A stretch of 64,000 bases of DNA. Origin: Mesorhizobium plurifarium (GTDB taxonomy: Bacteria > Pseudomonadota > Alphaproteobacteria > Rhizobiales > Rhizobiaceae). The position numbers and the translations under genes were made by a program. This document shows, piece after piece, positions 39,587 through 49,284 of this stretch (position 1 is the stretch's first letter; every line of letters begins with the position of its first letter). Where the stretch lies: the NCBI GenBank assembly GCA_000824785.1, contig CCNB01000006.1:302770-366769 (forward strand). Reading direction: 5' to 3'. The notes beneath the pieces were generated by a model. The model was not told where the DNA came from. It was given only the letters and a program-made list of their open reading frames with translations, and made no database searches.

Positions 39587-40588
39587 TCAGGAGCGTGGCG
39601 GCGCCACCGAGTTGCGCTTGACCAGCGCGACCGGGAGCCGGGTGAGTTCCGGCGGCGACGTCTTGTCGATCAGCGCCTTGAGCGTGCCGAATCCGATGCG
39701 GCCGAGTTCGGCCGTCGGCTGGCGGATGGTGGTGAGGCCTGGCGCGAGGAGGTCGGCGAACGGCATGTCGTCGAAGCCGACCAGCGAGATGTCCCGCGGC
39801 ACGCCGAGGCCTTTGGAACGCACAGCTTCCATGATGCCGATGGCAATGAAATCGCTGCCGGCGAAAACGGCCGTCGGCGGCTCGGCGCCGGCCAGCATAT
39901 CCAGCATGGCGGCGCGCCCGAACTCGCGCGAATACTCGCCCTGGCGGATATCGCCGTCGTCAACTGTTATCCCCGCCTCGGCCATGGCGTCGCGGTACCC
40001 GGCCAGTCGTTCGATGGCGCTGAACAGCTTCGCCGGGCCGCCGATATGGGCGATGCGCCGGTGCCCGGCTTCGATGAGATGACGCGTCGCGGCGCGGGCG
40101 CCTTCCCGGTTCTCGACGAAGATCTTCGGAACGTTGACGCCCGGGATATCCTCGTCGATCAGAACGATATGGCCGTAGTGGTGGAGCGTGGCGGCAAGCG
40201 AGCCGTCGTCCGGCCGGTTGGTCATCATGATCAACCCGTCGACATGGCCGTCCTTCAGCCGCCTTAGACTTGCGAGCTCGCGCTCGCGATTGCCGCCGGT
40301 GCTGCTCATCAGGACGGAATAGCCGTGCTTTTCCGCCTCGTCCTCGACGGCGGCGGCCAGCTCGGCGAAAAACGGGTTGGCGATTTCAGGCGTCATCATG
40401 CCGATCGCCTCGGAGCGGCCGAGGCTCAAGCGCTTGGCGAGGATGTTGGGGCGATAGTCGAGCGCAGCGATGGCCGCATCGATGCGGGCGGCTGTCTCCG
40501 CCGGCAGCTCGATGCGATTGTTGAGGTAGCGCGACACGGTGGTGGTCGACACCCTCGCCATTATCGCGACTTCATTGATGGTGCTCAT
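39587..40588 (-). CDS. LacI family transcriptional regulator of the nucleoside-type operon
   Basis: 333 residues: LacI helix-turn-helix and hinge helix (residues 2-56, INEVAIMARVSTTTVSRYLN) and a periplasmic-binding-protein-like sensor domain. It lies 38 bases before the binding-protein gene and is transcribed with the operon. The start at 40588 places the HTH at the N-terminus; codons further upstream add a non-conserved leader. A 14-bp inverted repeat lies 65 bases upstream. Confidence 0.9.
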   Translation of the reverse strand: MSTINEVAIMARVSTTTVSRYLNNRIELPAETAARIDAAIAALDYRPNILAKRLSLGRSEAIGMMTPEIANPFFAELAAAVEDEAEKHGYSVLMSSTGGNRERELASLRRLKDGHVDGLIMMTNRPDDGSLAATLHHYGHIVLIDEDIPGVNVPKIFVENREGARAATRHLIEAGHRRIAHIGGPAKLFSAIERLAGYRDAMAEAGITVDDGDIRQGEYSREFGRAAMLDMLAGAEPPTAVFAGSDFIAIGIMEAVRSKGLGVPRDISLVGFDDMPFADLLAPGLTTIRQPTAELGRIGFGTLKALIDKTSPPELTRLPVALVKRNSVAPPRS

Positions 40589-40851
40589 GTCCGTCCCGGC
40601 CAGCAACAGACCAAAACGCTATCTCATAAAATCTGGCTAGTAAAGCGGTTGCGTAAAGTGGTTTACTAACTTTGTTGAGCTTATGCGGGCCGATCGGCGC
40701 CGACCGCGGCGGCGGACTTGCTTTTTGTGCCAGGGATCATCGACAGGACGAAGCTTCAGCAGCAGGCCGCTCATCCGCCGGAAACCGTTTTCGCCCTCGA
40801 GCGGGGGCGGTGACGCGACCAGCGATCGATCCAAGCCTATTTCGCAGACAC
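40589..40851. other. Promoter region of the nucleoside-type operon and spacer
   Basis: The first 80 bases upstream of the regulator are AT-richer than the surroundings and hold the LacI-type operator. From about 40680 to 40850 I see no gene or repeat. Confidence 0.5.
40653..40666. promoter_or_regulatory. Candidate LacI-family operator
   Basis: GTAAAGTGGTTTAC: five-base arms GTAAA/TTTAC around GTGG. A degenerate second copy GTAAAGCGGTTGCG starts at 40640. Both resemble operators of RbsR-type LacI regulators and lie upstream of the LacI gene. Confidence 0.5.
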
Positions 40852-40881
40852 AAAAAAGGCCGCCGAGCGGCGGCCTTTTTC
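40852..40881 (-). terminator. Rho-independent terminator of ldtP
   Basis: AAAAAGGCCGCC (40853-40864) pairs exactly with GGCGGCCTTTTT (40869-40880) around GAGC; on the minus strand it ends in TTTTTTG. It lies 17 bases after the ldtP stop. Confidence 0.88.
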
Positions 40882-40897
40882 AAATAATGTCAAATGC

Positions 40898-42160
40898 TTA
40901 CTGCGCGGAGCTGATCTGCAGCTCTTGGGCGCCGTCGAGGCCGTAGATGTCGTCGCGGAACTGCACGACGCCCGGGGCAGTCGACCAGGCCGACAGGTAC
41001 AAGAAGTGAACCGGCACCGGGTTGACCACATTGATCGGCGTGTTCTCGCCGGTCTTGATCGCCGCTTCGAAATGCTGGCGGTCCCAGCCGGGGGTGTCGC
41101 GCAGGATCCAGGTGACGAGGTCGCGCACGTTCTGGACGCGCACGCAGCCGGAGGAATCGAAGCGCATCAACTTGCCGAACAGGCTCTGCTGCGGCGTGTC
41201 GTGCATGTAGACGCCGTCCGGGCTCGGGAAGTTGATCTTGACCGAGGCCATGGCGTTATTGCTGCCCGGATCCTGGCGGAAGCGATACTTCGCCGCGTCG
41301 TCGGTCGACCAGTCGACCGTCATCGGATCGACCTCGCTGCCGTCCGGCGCGAACAGGCGGATGTGGCTATCCTTGAGGTAGTTGGGGTCCTTCCGCATCA
41401 GCGGAATGATGTCCTTGCGCACGATCGAGACCGGCGCGTTCCAGTACGGATTGACGATGATCTCGTTGATCTTCGAATTCACGATCGGCGTCTGGCGGTC
41501 GATCTTGCCAACGATCGCCGTGTGTCGCAGCACCACGCGGTCGTTCTCGACCGCTTCAACCTGGGCGCCCGGAATGTCGACCAGCACGTAACGGCTGCCC
41601 AGCGTGCCGGCCTTTTCCTTCAGGCGCTGCAGATTGGTCTGCAGCTGGCCGAGCCGGACCTGCGCCGACACGTTCATCGCGGCATAAGTGTATTTGCCCA
41701 TGGCGCCGTCGGCCGGCAGGCCATGGCGGAGCTGGAAGCGCTTGACCGCCGAGTCGACATAGGAATCGAAGGCGGTCGAGATGCCGGCGCTCTGCGGCAG
41801 GTCGCCCGAGATCATCAGGCGCTTGCGCAGCGGAACGACATCGGGATCGTCGACGCCGAGCTGCAATTTCTTGGTCGCCGGAACCTGTTCCCAGCCGCCC
41901 TGGGAGACGATGTTCTGGTACTGCGCCACCGCCTGTTCGGTGAAGGCGACGGTCTGCTGGCTGAAGATCGGCAGCGTCGAGGCGACCTTGTTGGTGTTGT
42001 TGCCACGGGCATCGAACTGGTCGTCCCAGTTGCCGCGCGTCGAGGATTTGAGGATATCCCCGATCACGTCCTGGGCGCTGGCGTGGCCGGCGACCACTGC
42101 AGCAGCGAGCGCGGAGGCTCCGGTAAGGAAGAAACGGCGGCTGGTTCTCATGGCAGACAT
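40898..42160 (-). CDS. ldtP: L,D-transpeptidase (YkuD domain), LdtP-like
   Basis: 420 residues. It links diaminopimelate residues in peptidoglycan or attaches proteins to it. A twin-arginine-like signal (RTSRRFFLTGASALAAAVVA) directs export; a peptidoglycan-binding-like helical region around 110-190 is followed by the YkuD domain with the catalytic motif HDTPQQ ... SSGCVRVQNVRDL, nucleophile Cys339. Two starts are possible (42160 and 42151). It lies downstream of ldtR on the same strand, the pair known from Liberibacter and Sinorhizobium. Confidence 0.9.
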   Translation of the reverse strand: MSAMRTSRRFFLTGASALAAAVVAGHASAQDVIGDILKSSTRGNWDDQFDARGNNTNKVASTLPIFSQQTVAFTEQAVAQYQNIVSQGGWEQVPATKKLQLGVDDPDVVPLRKRLMISGDLPQSAGISTAFDSYVDSAVKRFQLRHGLPADGAMGKYTYAAMNVSAQVRLGQLQTNLQRLKEKAGTLGSRYVLVDIPGAQVEAVENDRVVLRHTAIVGKIDRQTPIVNSKINEIIVNPYWNAPVSIVRKDIIPLMRKDPNYLKDSHIRLFAPDGSEVDPMTVDWSTDDAAKYRFRQDPGSNNAMASVKINFPSPDGVYMHDTPQQSLFGKLMRFDSSGCVRVQNVRDLVTWILRDTPGWDRQHFEAAIKTGENTPINVVNPVPVHFLYLSAWSTAPGVVQFRDDIYGLDGAQELQISSAQ

Positions 42161-42630
42161 TCTTAGCTGTTCGCTCTCGCTCAATTCGCTTGCCGGGCGG
42201 CTTGTCCGCACTCTAGGGGTCGCAAACTTAACAATTCGCCAACCATGACCCGCATCGTTCGGCTGCCAAAAACGCGCTGCCGCCACGCAGGTTCCAAGGA
42301 GCGCAGGGCACAGGCCCGCAGCATCACCCGCAATCCGCATCCACCGCGATTATGGCGGCAACGTGGCCTTGGCCCGCGATTTGCTTGCGGCGGGAAGATG
42401 AAAGAAATGGCGGCGATGCTTTTTTGCATCGGCAGGATGACCGGGTGCCCTAGTGAAGTCTACGCCCTCCTCGCCAGGCGCGGAGGCTTCGACGCACGCG
42501 AAGCGACGGCCAACTCCCGCAGATGCCGCCTTCGCAGAAGGAAAGGCCGGCGCGTTCGCACCGGCCCCACATTCTTTCCCCACGGGCCGCGCTTCTTCGG
42601 CGCGGCTCTCCCGTCCCCATTCCGAAGCGC
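42161..42630. other. Intergenic region between ldtR and ldtP
   Basis: 470 bases with no convincing gene. It holds the ldtR terminator near its far end and presumably the ldtP promoter near 42161-42300, but I cannot point to exact promoter elements. Confidence 0.45.
42545..42566 (-). terminator. Probable terminator of ldtR
   Basis: GGCCGG and CCGGCC arms around a CG-rich loop, followed on the minus strand by TTTCCTTCT; 64 bases after the ldtR stop. Confidence 0.55.
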
Positions 42631-43146
42631 TTACATCCGATACGCGATCGTGTCGTTCCAGAAGCGGTCGAGGCGCTGCAGCGCGCGGTTCATCTGCTTG
42701 AACTCGTCGGTGTTGATGCCGCCAACCGCCTCGATCGAGCCGACATGGCGCTCGTAGAGGCCGGCGACGACGTCGGCCACCTCGTTGCCCTTCGGCGTCA
42801 GCGAGACGCGGACCGAACGGCGGTCGATGCGCGAGCGCTGGTGGTTGATGAAGCCGAGGTCGACCAGCTTCTTCAGATTGTAGGACACGTTCGAGCCGAG
42901 ATAGTAGCCACGCGAGCGCAGCTCGCCGGCGGTCAGCTCGGAATTGCCGATGTTGAAGAGCAGCAGCGCCTGGATGGCGTTGATGTCGGAGCGGCCGTTG
43001 CGGTCGAACTCGTCCTTGATCACGTCAAGCAGACGGCGGTGCAGACGCTCCACCAGCTGCAGCGATTCCATGTACAGCGAACGGATAGCCTCGCGGCGAT
43101 CGTCGGATACGTTTGCGGTCTTCGCCGCCGGACGCGAATTGATCAT
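42631..43146 (-). CDS. ldtR: MarR family regulator LdtR
   Basis: 171 residues. The winged helix (about 55-135) reads DINAIQALLLFNIGNSELTA and GELRSRGYYLGSNVSYNLKK, which matches the LdtR group, an activator of an L,D-transpeptidase gene and osmotic tolerance in Liberibacter and Sinorhizobium. The neighbouring ldtP supports the assignment. The start at 43146 is unambiguous. Confidence 0.9.
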   Translation of the reverse strand: MINSRPAAKTANVSDDRREAIRSLYMESLQLVERLHRRLLDVIKDEFDRNGRSDINAIQALLLFNIGNSELTAGELRSRGYYLGSNVSYNLKKLVDLGFINHQRSRIDRRSVRVSLTPKGNEVADVVAGLYERHVGSIEAVGGINTDEFKQMNRALQRLDRFWNDTIAYRM

Positions 43147-43253
43147 TGTCTTTGCCTCTCGTTTGTCGCCTTGGTGATTTTTTGTTTTTCACCTTGATCG
43201 CGACACTATCGAATACTCATAAAATTCGACTTAAACGCCAGGGCTAACAAGAG

Positions 43254-43265
43254 CTTACCGGTAAG
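43254..43265. promoter_or_regulatory. Perfect 12-bp palindrome upstream of ldtR
   Basis: CTTACCGGTAAG, 108 bases before the ldtR start in an AT-rich stretch. A dimeric MarR protein could bind here; autoregulation is an inference. Confidence 0.4.
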
Positions 43266-43385
43266 AGGTTTCGGAAGACGCTTAACGATCGGTCACCCGA
43301 GCAAGAACAATTAACCTAAAGATTTAGCCAATGGATTTTGAGAGAAAACGGGCCGCGAAATCGAACCGGAAAACCAACCTCCGGC

Positions 43386-43808
43386 CTATTGGCGGAGCTG
43401 GCGCTTCTGCAGCCAGATGGTGACGCGAAAGACGATGTAGAGCAAGGCCACGCATGCGTGCGAGATCACGATCAGCATCCGGTGGCCGAAGAGATCGGGG
43501 AAGCCGGCATACATCACCGTCTCCGTCACCGCGCAGATGAACCAGATCACCGGTCCCCAGGACGCCAGCATCCAAAGGCCCGCCGCGGCGAAGGGAAAGA
43601 AGACGGCAAGCGTCGCCGCCGCCACCTGCCAGTGCACCGGCATCAGGTCGAAGCGCCACAACTGGCCCGGATAGATGCCGATCAGGCGGATCCAGTAGAG
43701 AATGCCGAACAAGAGGCAGTAGCCGGCGATGGCGCGCTGGAACCAGGCGAAGATGACCTCGGTGGTCGAGGGTTGCAGCACCACGCGCCTGGAGGTGACC
43801 TCGCTCAC
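43386..43808 (-). CDS. Four-helix membrane protein (DUF6163-like)
   Basis: 140 residues with four membrane helices (about 20-40, 62-82, 84-104, 112-132). The sequence WFQRAIAGYCLLFGILYWIR starts the first. It resembles a small Hyphomicrobiales membrane family often placed after 3-hydroxyisobutyryl-CoA hydrolase genes. It overlaps that gene by 4 bases (ATGA). Function unknown. Confidence 0.75.
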   Translation of the reverse strand: MSEVTSRRVVLQPSTTEVIFAWFQRAIAGYCLLFGILYWIRLIGIYPGQLWRFDLMPVHWQVAAATLAVFFPFAAAGLWMLASWGPVIWFICAVTETVMYAGFPDLFGHRMLIVISHACVALLYIVFRVTIWLQKRQLRQ

Positions 43809-44851
43809 AGGGCGAGCTCCTTATCCCCGAGCGGCGCGAAATAGGCGTCGATGTCGGCGACGCTGACGTCATCAAGGCCCGCCGGCCGCCATTCCGGCTT
43901 CGACCCCTTCTCGATGATGGCGGCGCGGATGCCTTCGTAGAAATCATGGCCGGCCAGCATGCGGTTGAGGATGCGGAACTCCATCTTCATGCATTCGTCC
44001 ATCGACAGCGTCGATCCTGCGCTGATCTGGCGCCAGGCGACGTTGAGGCTGGTCGGCGAGCGGGTCTTCAGCGTCGCCAGCGTCTTCGCGGCAAAAGCAT
44101 CCTCGGCCCCTGCCTGTTCCAGGCTGTCGATGATGCCGGCGAGCGAGCCCTGCGAAAAATGGCGCGCGATCGCTTCCAGATCCTGCCGCTCGGTCTCGCG
44201 CCTGGCGGGCACGAAGAAATCGCGCAGCTCGGCGTTGGCGTCGCCGCTCGTCGCCAATTCGTCGAGCAGGCCCGCCTGGTCCTCGGCCTTGATGGTGTGG
44301 GTGGCCAACCCCGACCAAAGCGCGTCGCCATAGCGGATGCGATTTCCCGTCAGCCCGAGATACATGCCGAAAGCGCCGCCCAGATCCGGCAGCAAGTGGC
44401 TGGCGCCGACATCGGGGAAGAAGCCGATGCCGACCTCTGGCATGGCGAACTGCGCGTTTTCGGTCAGCACACGATGCGAGCCATGGAAGGAGACGCCGAC
44501 GCCGCCGCCCATGACGATGCCGTCGATCAGCGCGACATAGGGTTTCTTGAAGCGGGCGATGCGGGCGTTGAGCCGGTATTCGTCGGCGAAGAAGTCGACG
44601 GGCGGCTTGCCGGCGCGTCCGGCCTCATAGATGTGCAGGATATCGCCGCCGGCGGAAAACGCCCTGCCCTCGGCCTTGATGACGACGACGCCTACGCCCG
44701 GATCCTGCTCCCAGGCGTCCAGCGCCTTGCCGAGCGCCTTGACCATGTTGTGCGTGACGGCGTTGAGCGCCTTCGGCCGGGTCAACGTGACCACGCCCGC
44801 TCTACCCAGCCGCTCGAAGCGGATCTCGTCGCCTCCGCCAAAATCCATCAC
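43805..44851 (-). CDS. 3-hydroxyisobutyryl-CoA hydrolase (enoyl-CoA hydratase/isomerase family)
   Basis: 348 residues, the length of HIBCH rather than of simple enoyl-CoA hydratases. The crotonase core shows AEGRAFSAGGDILHIYEAGR, DGIVMGGGVGVSFHGSHRVL and MPEVGIGFFPDVGASHLLPD; the HIBCH-type C-terminal extension includes MDECMKMEFRILNRML. It acts in valine breakdown, releasing 3-hydroxyisobutyrate. The remaining valine-pathway genes are not in this window. Confidence 0.9.
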   Translation of the reverse strand: MMDFGGGDEIRFERLGRAGVVTLTRPKALNAVTHNMVKALGKALDAWEQDPGVGVVVIKAEGRAFSAGGDILHIYEAGRAGKPPVDFFADEYRLNARIARFKKPYVALIDGIVMGGGVGVSFHGSHRVLTENAQFAMPEVGIGFFPDVGASHLLPDLGGAFGMYLGLTGNRIRYGDALWSGLATHTIKAEDQAGLLDELATSGDANAELRDFFVPARRETERQDLEAIARHFSQGSLAGIIDSLEQAGAEDAFAAKTLATLKTRSPTSLNVAWRQISAGSTLSMDECMKMEFRILNRMLAGHDFYEGIRAAIIEKGSKPEWRPAGLDDVSVADIDAYFAPLGDKELAL

Positions 44852-44860
44852 CAGAAAATC

Positions 44861-44886
44861 CCTCTCTCCGCCCGCCGGGGGAGAGA
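44861..44886. repeat. Short family C-type hairpin
   Basis: CTCTCTCC and GGGGAGAG arms upstream of the HIBCH gene. It resembles one half of the longer family C elements. Confidence 0.45.
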
Positions 44887-44967
44887 AGTGCTAAAGGCGG
44901 CATGGGGACGCGTCAATGGTAGCGGGTCCGAGGTGGCGGTTCTTGCGCTGGCGGGAGGCCGCGCCAG

Positions 44968-45837
44968 ATGTTAGGTAACCGGCAAAGCACTGTGCCCGCG
45001 TCCGACCGGTTCGAGCAGATCGACATGCCTGGAATTTCCCGCTTCGTGGTTGGATTGGCCGGTCTCCTGTGTCTGGGACTGCCCGTCCGCGCCGCGGCGA
45101 TCGCCGATCTCTACCAGGCGCAAACGATCGTCACCGGCACCGGAGACGTGAACCGGCAGATCGGCTTCAAGGATTGCCTCGACAAGGTCCTGGTGAAGGT
45201 CTCGGGCGACCAGCGCCTGACGCAGAAACCGGAGATGCTGGCGCTGCGCGACAAGGCGGCCGACTTCGTCCAGTCCTTCCGCTATCACGACCGGCTCGAA
45301 GGCATCCCGATCCATGACGAGCAAGGCACGCATGACAGGCCGCACGACCTGACCTGCATCTACAAGCCGACCGTCGTCGACAAGCTCCTGGCGCAGCTCG
45401 GCAGCAGGCCCTGGCTCGGCGAGCGGCCGCCGATCGCCGTCTTCATGACCGTCGATCAAGGCTCGCGGCATTTCGTGCTGACGGCAGATGAGGATCAGGG
45501 CAAAACGATGCGCGAATCCTTTTCCAATGCCACCTTTCCATTGCTGATGCGCGTCACCTTTCCAAAGGCCGGGCAGCTTGGTGGCCTGAGTGGCAAGGCG
45601 CTTTCCGGAGCCGATACGGCAAGGCTCGACAAGCTCGCGAAAAGAGCTGGAGCGGCCCGGGCACTCGCCGGCAGCATCGTATGGAGCGACAAGGACCTGG
45701 GCTGGATCGCCGACTGGCGGCTGGCCGATCACGGCAAGACCTATCGCTGGCAGGTGCGCGGCGTCAGCTTCGACGAGGCGTTCCGGGTGGCCGTCAGGGG
45801 CACGGCGCAAATCCTTTCGGGGAACGGACAGCCCTGA
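44968..45837 (+). CDS. DUF2066 domain protein, exported
   Basis: 289 residues. The DUF2066 hallmark VTGTGDVNRQIGFKDCLDKV follows a hydrophobic export segment (FVVGLAGLLCLGLPVRAAA). The start at 44968 has GGGAGG about ten bases upstream; a second ATG at 45025 would place the signal peptide right at the N-terminus and is a real alternative. Two conserved cysteines (FKDC, DLTC) could pair. No function is known for the family. Confidence 0.8.
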   Translation: MLGNRQSTVPASDRFEQIDMPGISRFVVGLAGLLCLGLPVRAAAIADLYQAQTIVTGTGDVNRQIGFKDCLDKVLVKVSGDQRLTQKPEMLALRDKAADFVQSFRYHDRLEGIPIHDEQGTHDRPHDLTCIYKPTVVDKLLAQLGSRPWLGERPPIAVFMTVDQGSRHFVLTADEDQGKTMRESFSNATFPLLMRVTFPKAGQLGGLSGKALSGADTARLDKLAKRAGAARALAGSIVWSDKDLGWIADWRLADHGKTYRWQVRGVSFDEAFRVAVRGTAQILSGNGQP

Positions 45838-45840
45838 GAT

Positions 45841-46010
45841 TCCTCGCCGCACGCAGTGGGGAGAGGTGGCTCGGGCGAAGCCGAGACGGAGAGGGGAGCG
45901 CCGTTTCCGTCGGCTAAAGCGCCTCATACTGGAAGACTTCCACCCTACGAAGGCCCCCTCTCCGTCCGCTTCGCGGACACCTCTCCCCCGCTTTTAGCGG
46001 GGGGCGAGGA
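45841..46010. repeat. Palindromic repeat, family C, long copy
   Basis: Outer arms TCCTCGCC ... GGAGAGGTG and CACCTCTCC ... GGCGAGGA enclose GAAGCCGAGACGGAGAGGGG on one side and CCCCTCTCCGTCCGCTTCGC on the other. Non-coding, between the DUF2066 gene and hemB. Confidence 0.8.
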
Positions 46011-46095
46011 ATTAGGCTCCGGCTGGCACAATCGTGTCGCATTGGTCAGCGGCGGAGACGCGTGGTAAAAGCCGGCGCAAAAGAGAGTTTCGGCC

Positions 46096-47127
<1,032 letters not shown>

Positions 47128-47271
47128 CGCCTAGCTCTTTGCGATCGTAGTCAGTTGACGTCACCAGCCTATGGCGGAAGTCACTCGATCCGAGAACAAC
47201 CGTTTGCAATCCGCAATCGGTTAAGCTAGTCCATGACCGCTTGCAAAAAACAATTGGTTGTGGAGAGGATC

Positions 47272-47919
47272 ATGTCCAAGCTGCGTGTCAACGGTTTTAC
47301 CTTGTCGCTCGACGGCTATGGCGCGGGTCCCGACCAGACGCTTGAACACCCGCTCGGCGTCGGCGGCGAGGCACTGCACAAATGGTTGGTCACCACCCGG
47401 ACATTCCACCGGATGGTGATCGGCAAGGGCGGCGGCGCGACCGGTGTCGACGACGACTTCGCCATCCGCAGCTTCGAGAATGTCGGCGCCTGGATCCTCG
47501 GCCGCAACATGTTCGCGCCGAGTCGCGGCGAATGGCCGGACGACGATTGGAAAGGCTGGTGGGGTGCCAACCCGCCCTATCACGTGCCGACCTTTATTCT
47601 GACGCATCACAAGCGCGCGCCGATCGAGATGGAAGGCGGCACGACCTTCTACTTCGTCACCGACGGCATCCATTCGGCGCTCGAGCAGGCGAAGGCGGCG
47701 GCCGGCGGCAAGGATGTGCGCGTCGTCGGCGGCGTCTCGACTGTACGGCAGTATCTCGAGGAAAGGCTGATCGACGAGATGCATCTGGCGATCTCACCCG
47801 TCCTGCTTGGCTCGGGCGAGCATCTGTTCGCTGGGCTCGACATGGTGAAGCTCGGCTATCGCTGTACCGGGCAAGTGGCGACGGCCGATGCGACGCATGT
47901 GATGATCGGGCGGGCGTAG
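47272..47919 (+). CDS. Dihydrofolate reductase-fold protein (RibD C-terminal family)
   Basis: 215 residues. The DHFR-like fold shows VNGFTLSLDGYGAGPDQTLE, AWILGRNMFAPSRGEWPDDD and DVRVVGGVSTVRQYLEERLI. Such stand-alone proteins are NADPH reductases of unknown substrate. The start at 47272 has GGAGAGGAT upstream; a frame open from 47233 adds an unlikely leader. Confidence 0.85.
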   Translation: MSKLRVNGFTLSLDGYGAGPDQTLEHPLGVGGEALHKWLVTTRTFHRMVIGKGGGATGVDDDFAIRSFENVGAWILGRNMFAPSRGEWPDDDWKGWWGANPPYHVPTFILTHHKRAPIEMEGGTTFYFVTDGIHSALEQAKAAAGGKDVRVVGGVSTVRQYLEERLIDEMHLAISPVLLGSGEHLFAGLDMVKLGYRCTGQVATADATHVMIGRA

Positions 47920-47930
47920 TTACAGCTTTT

Positions 47931-48095
47931 TCTCCCCGTCACTATACGGGGAGAAATGCCCGGCAGGGCAATGAGGGGCAGCACTGCCGGCAGAGATTAA
48001 CGACCCGTGCGGCGAATTGGAGGCCAACCGTAGGCGCTGGCGCCGCCCCTCATCCGCCCTTCGGGCACCTTCTCCCCGTGAAACGGGGAGAAGGG
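47931..48095. repeat. Palindromic repeat, family C, two inverted halves
   Basis: Half one (47931-47982) has CTCCCCGT ... ACGGGGAG and ATGAGGGGC; half two (48041-48095) is its inverse with GCCCCTCAT and CTCCCCGTGAAACGGGGAG. The middle (about 47983-48040) is unrelated. Located between two convergent genes. Confidence 0.85.
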
Positions 48096-48108
48096 AACAG
48101 AGGCGCCC

Positions 48109-49029
48109 CTAATACTTCTCCGGCACGTAAAGCTCGCGCGGCAGCACCCGGCGCTCGTAGTCCGGATTGAAGACACGCTCCGGCAGCGTGATCTCCTCAT
48201 GCGGAACCTCCTCATAAGGCATTTGCTGCAACAGATGGTCGATGCAGTTCAGCCGCGCCCGCTTCTTGTCGTTGCCCTCGACGATGAACCAGGGCGCCTC
48301 CGGAATGTTGGTGCGGGCGAAGGTCTCCTCCTTGGCCTTGGTGTACTGCTCCCAGCGCACGCGCGACTGCAGGTCCATGGGCGACAGCTTCCACTGCTTC
48401 ATCGGATCGTGGATGCGCATCAGGAAGCGCATCTGCTGTTCCTCGTCGGTGATCGAGAACCAGTATTTCACCAGCGTGATGCCGGAACGGACCAGCATGC
48501 GCTCGAATTCCGGCACGTCGTGGAAGAACTCTTCGACCTGATCCGGCGTGGCAAAGCCCATCACGCGCTCGACGCCGGAGCGGTTGTACCAGGAGCGGTC
48601 GAACAGCACGATCTCGCCGCCCGCCGGCAGATGCGGCACGTAGCGCTGGAAATACCATTGCGATTTCTCGCGCTCGGTCGGCGCCGGCAGCGCGACGACC
48701 CGGGCGATGCGCGGGTTGAGCCGCTGCGTGATGCGCTTGATGACGCCGCCCTTGCCGGCGGAGTCGCGGCCCTCGAAGACCACCACCAGCTTCTTCTTGT
48801 GGTAGGCGACCCATGACTGCAGCTTGATCAGTTCGGATTGCAGCCTGAGCAGCTCGCGAAAATAGGTCATTCGCTCGATGGAAGGCGGATGCGACTTCTT
48901 GTAGATCTTGGCGATCTCGAGCGAGAGCGCCGGTTCGGAAAGCTCCAGCTCATAGTCTTCGTCGAGCGTGTCCTCGAGTTCGGCTTCGAGCCAGTCCTTC
49001 GCCCCGGAATTCGGTTTCAATTCGTTCAT
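48109..49029 (-). CDS. ppk2: Polyphosphate kinase 2
   Basis: 306 residues, class I PPK2. Walker A GRDSAGKGG at 87-95, Walker B LFDRSWYNRSGVERVMGF and the lid with TEREKSQWYFQRYV are intact. It transfers phosphate from polyphosphate to nucleoside diphosphates or the reverse. The acidic N-terminal segment (LEAELEDTLDEDYELELSE) is characteristic of rhizobial copies. Preference for ADP or GDP cannot be read. Confidence 0.95.
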   Translation of the reverse strand: MNELKPNSGAKDWLEAELEDTLDEDYELELSEPALSLEIAKIYKKSHPPSIERMTYFRELLRLQSELIKLQSWVAYHKKKLVVVFEGRDSAGKGGVIKRITQRLNPRIARVVALPAPTEREKSQWYFQRYVPHLPAGGEIVLFDRSWYNRSGVERVMGFATPDQVEEFFHDVPEFERMLVRSGITLVKYWFSITDEEQQMRFLMRIHDPMKQWKLSPMDLQSRVRWEQYTKAKEETFARTNIPEAPWFIVEGNDKKRARLNCIDHLLQQMPYEEVPHEEITLPERVFNPDYERRVLPRELYVPEKY

Positions 49030-49284
49030 CGCGCAGCTCCGTCTGCCTGTCAGCCATCATCGCTTCGGAATCCGCGCCGGCTCCGGACGGACATTCCTTG
49101 AGCCGACTGGGATACAGAGGCGCAATGACGGTTTTATTGCAATCGCCTGCCGCGGACCTCGAAGATATGTGATCGACCCGTATCGATAGCGGGGCGACAA
49201 GCCGCCGGAATTGTCCTACAAATCCCGTTGCCTCTTTCCGGCGCCGGCCATGGCGCCTCTTCAAACAAAATCGCGAGGACCGAC

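Noticed and set aside
42161..42544. Open frames between ldtR and ldtP
   Set aside because: They are short, compositionally biased and contradictory between strands; none has a ribosome binding site.
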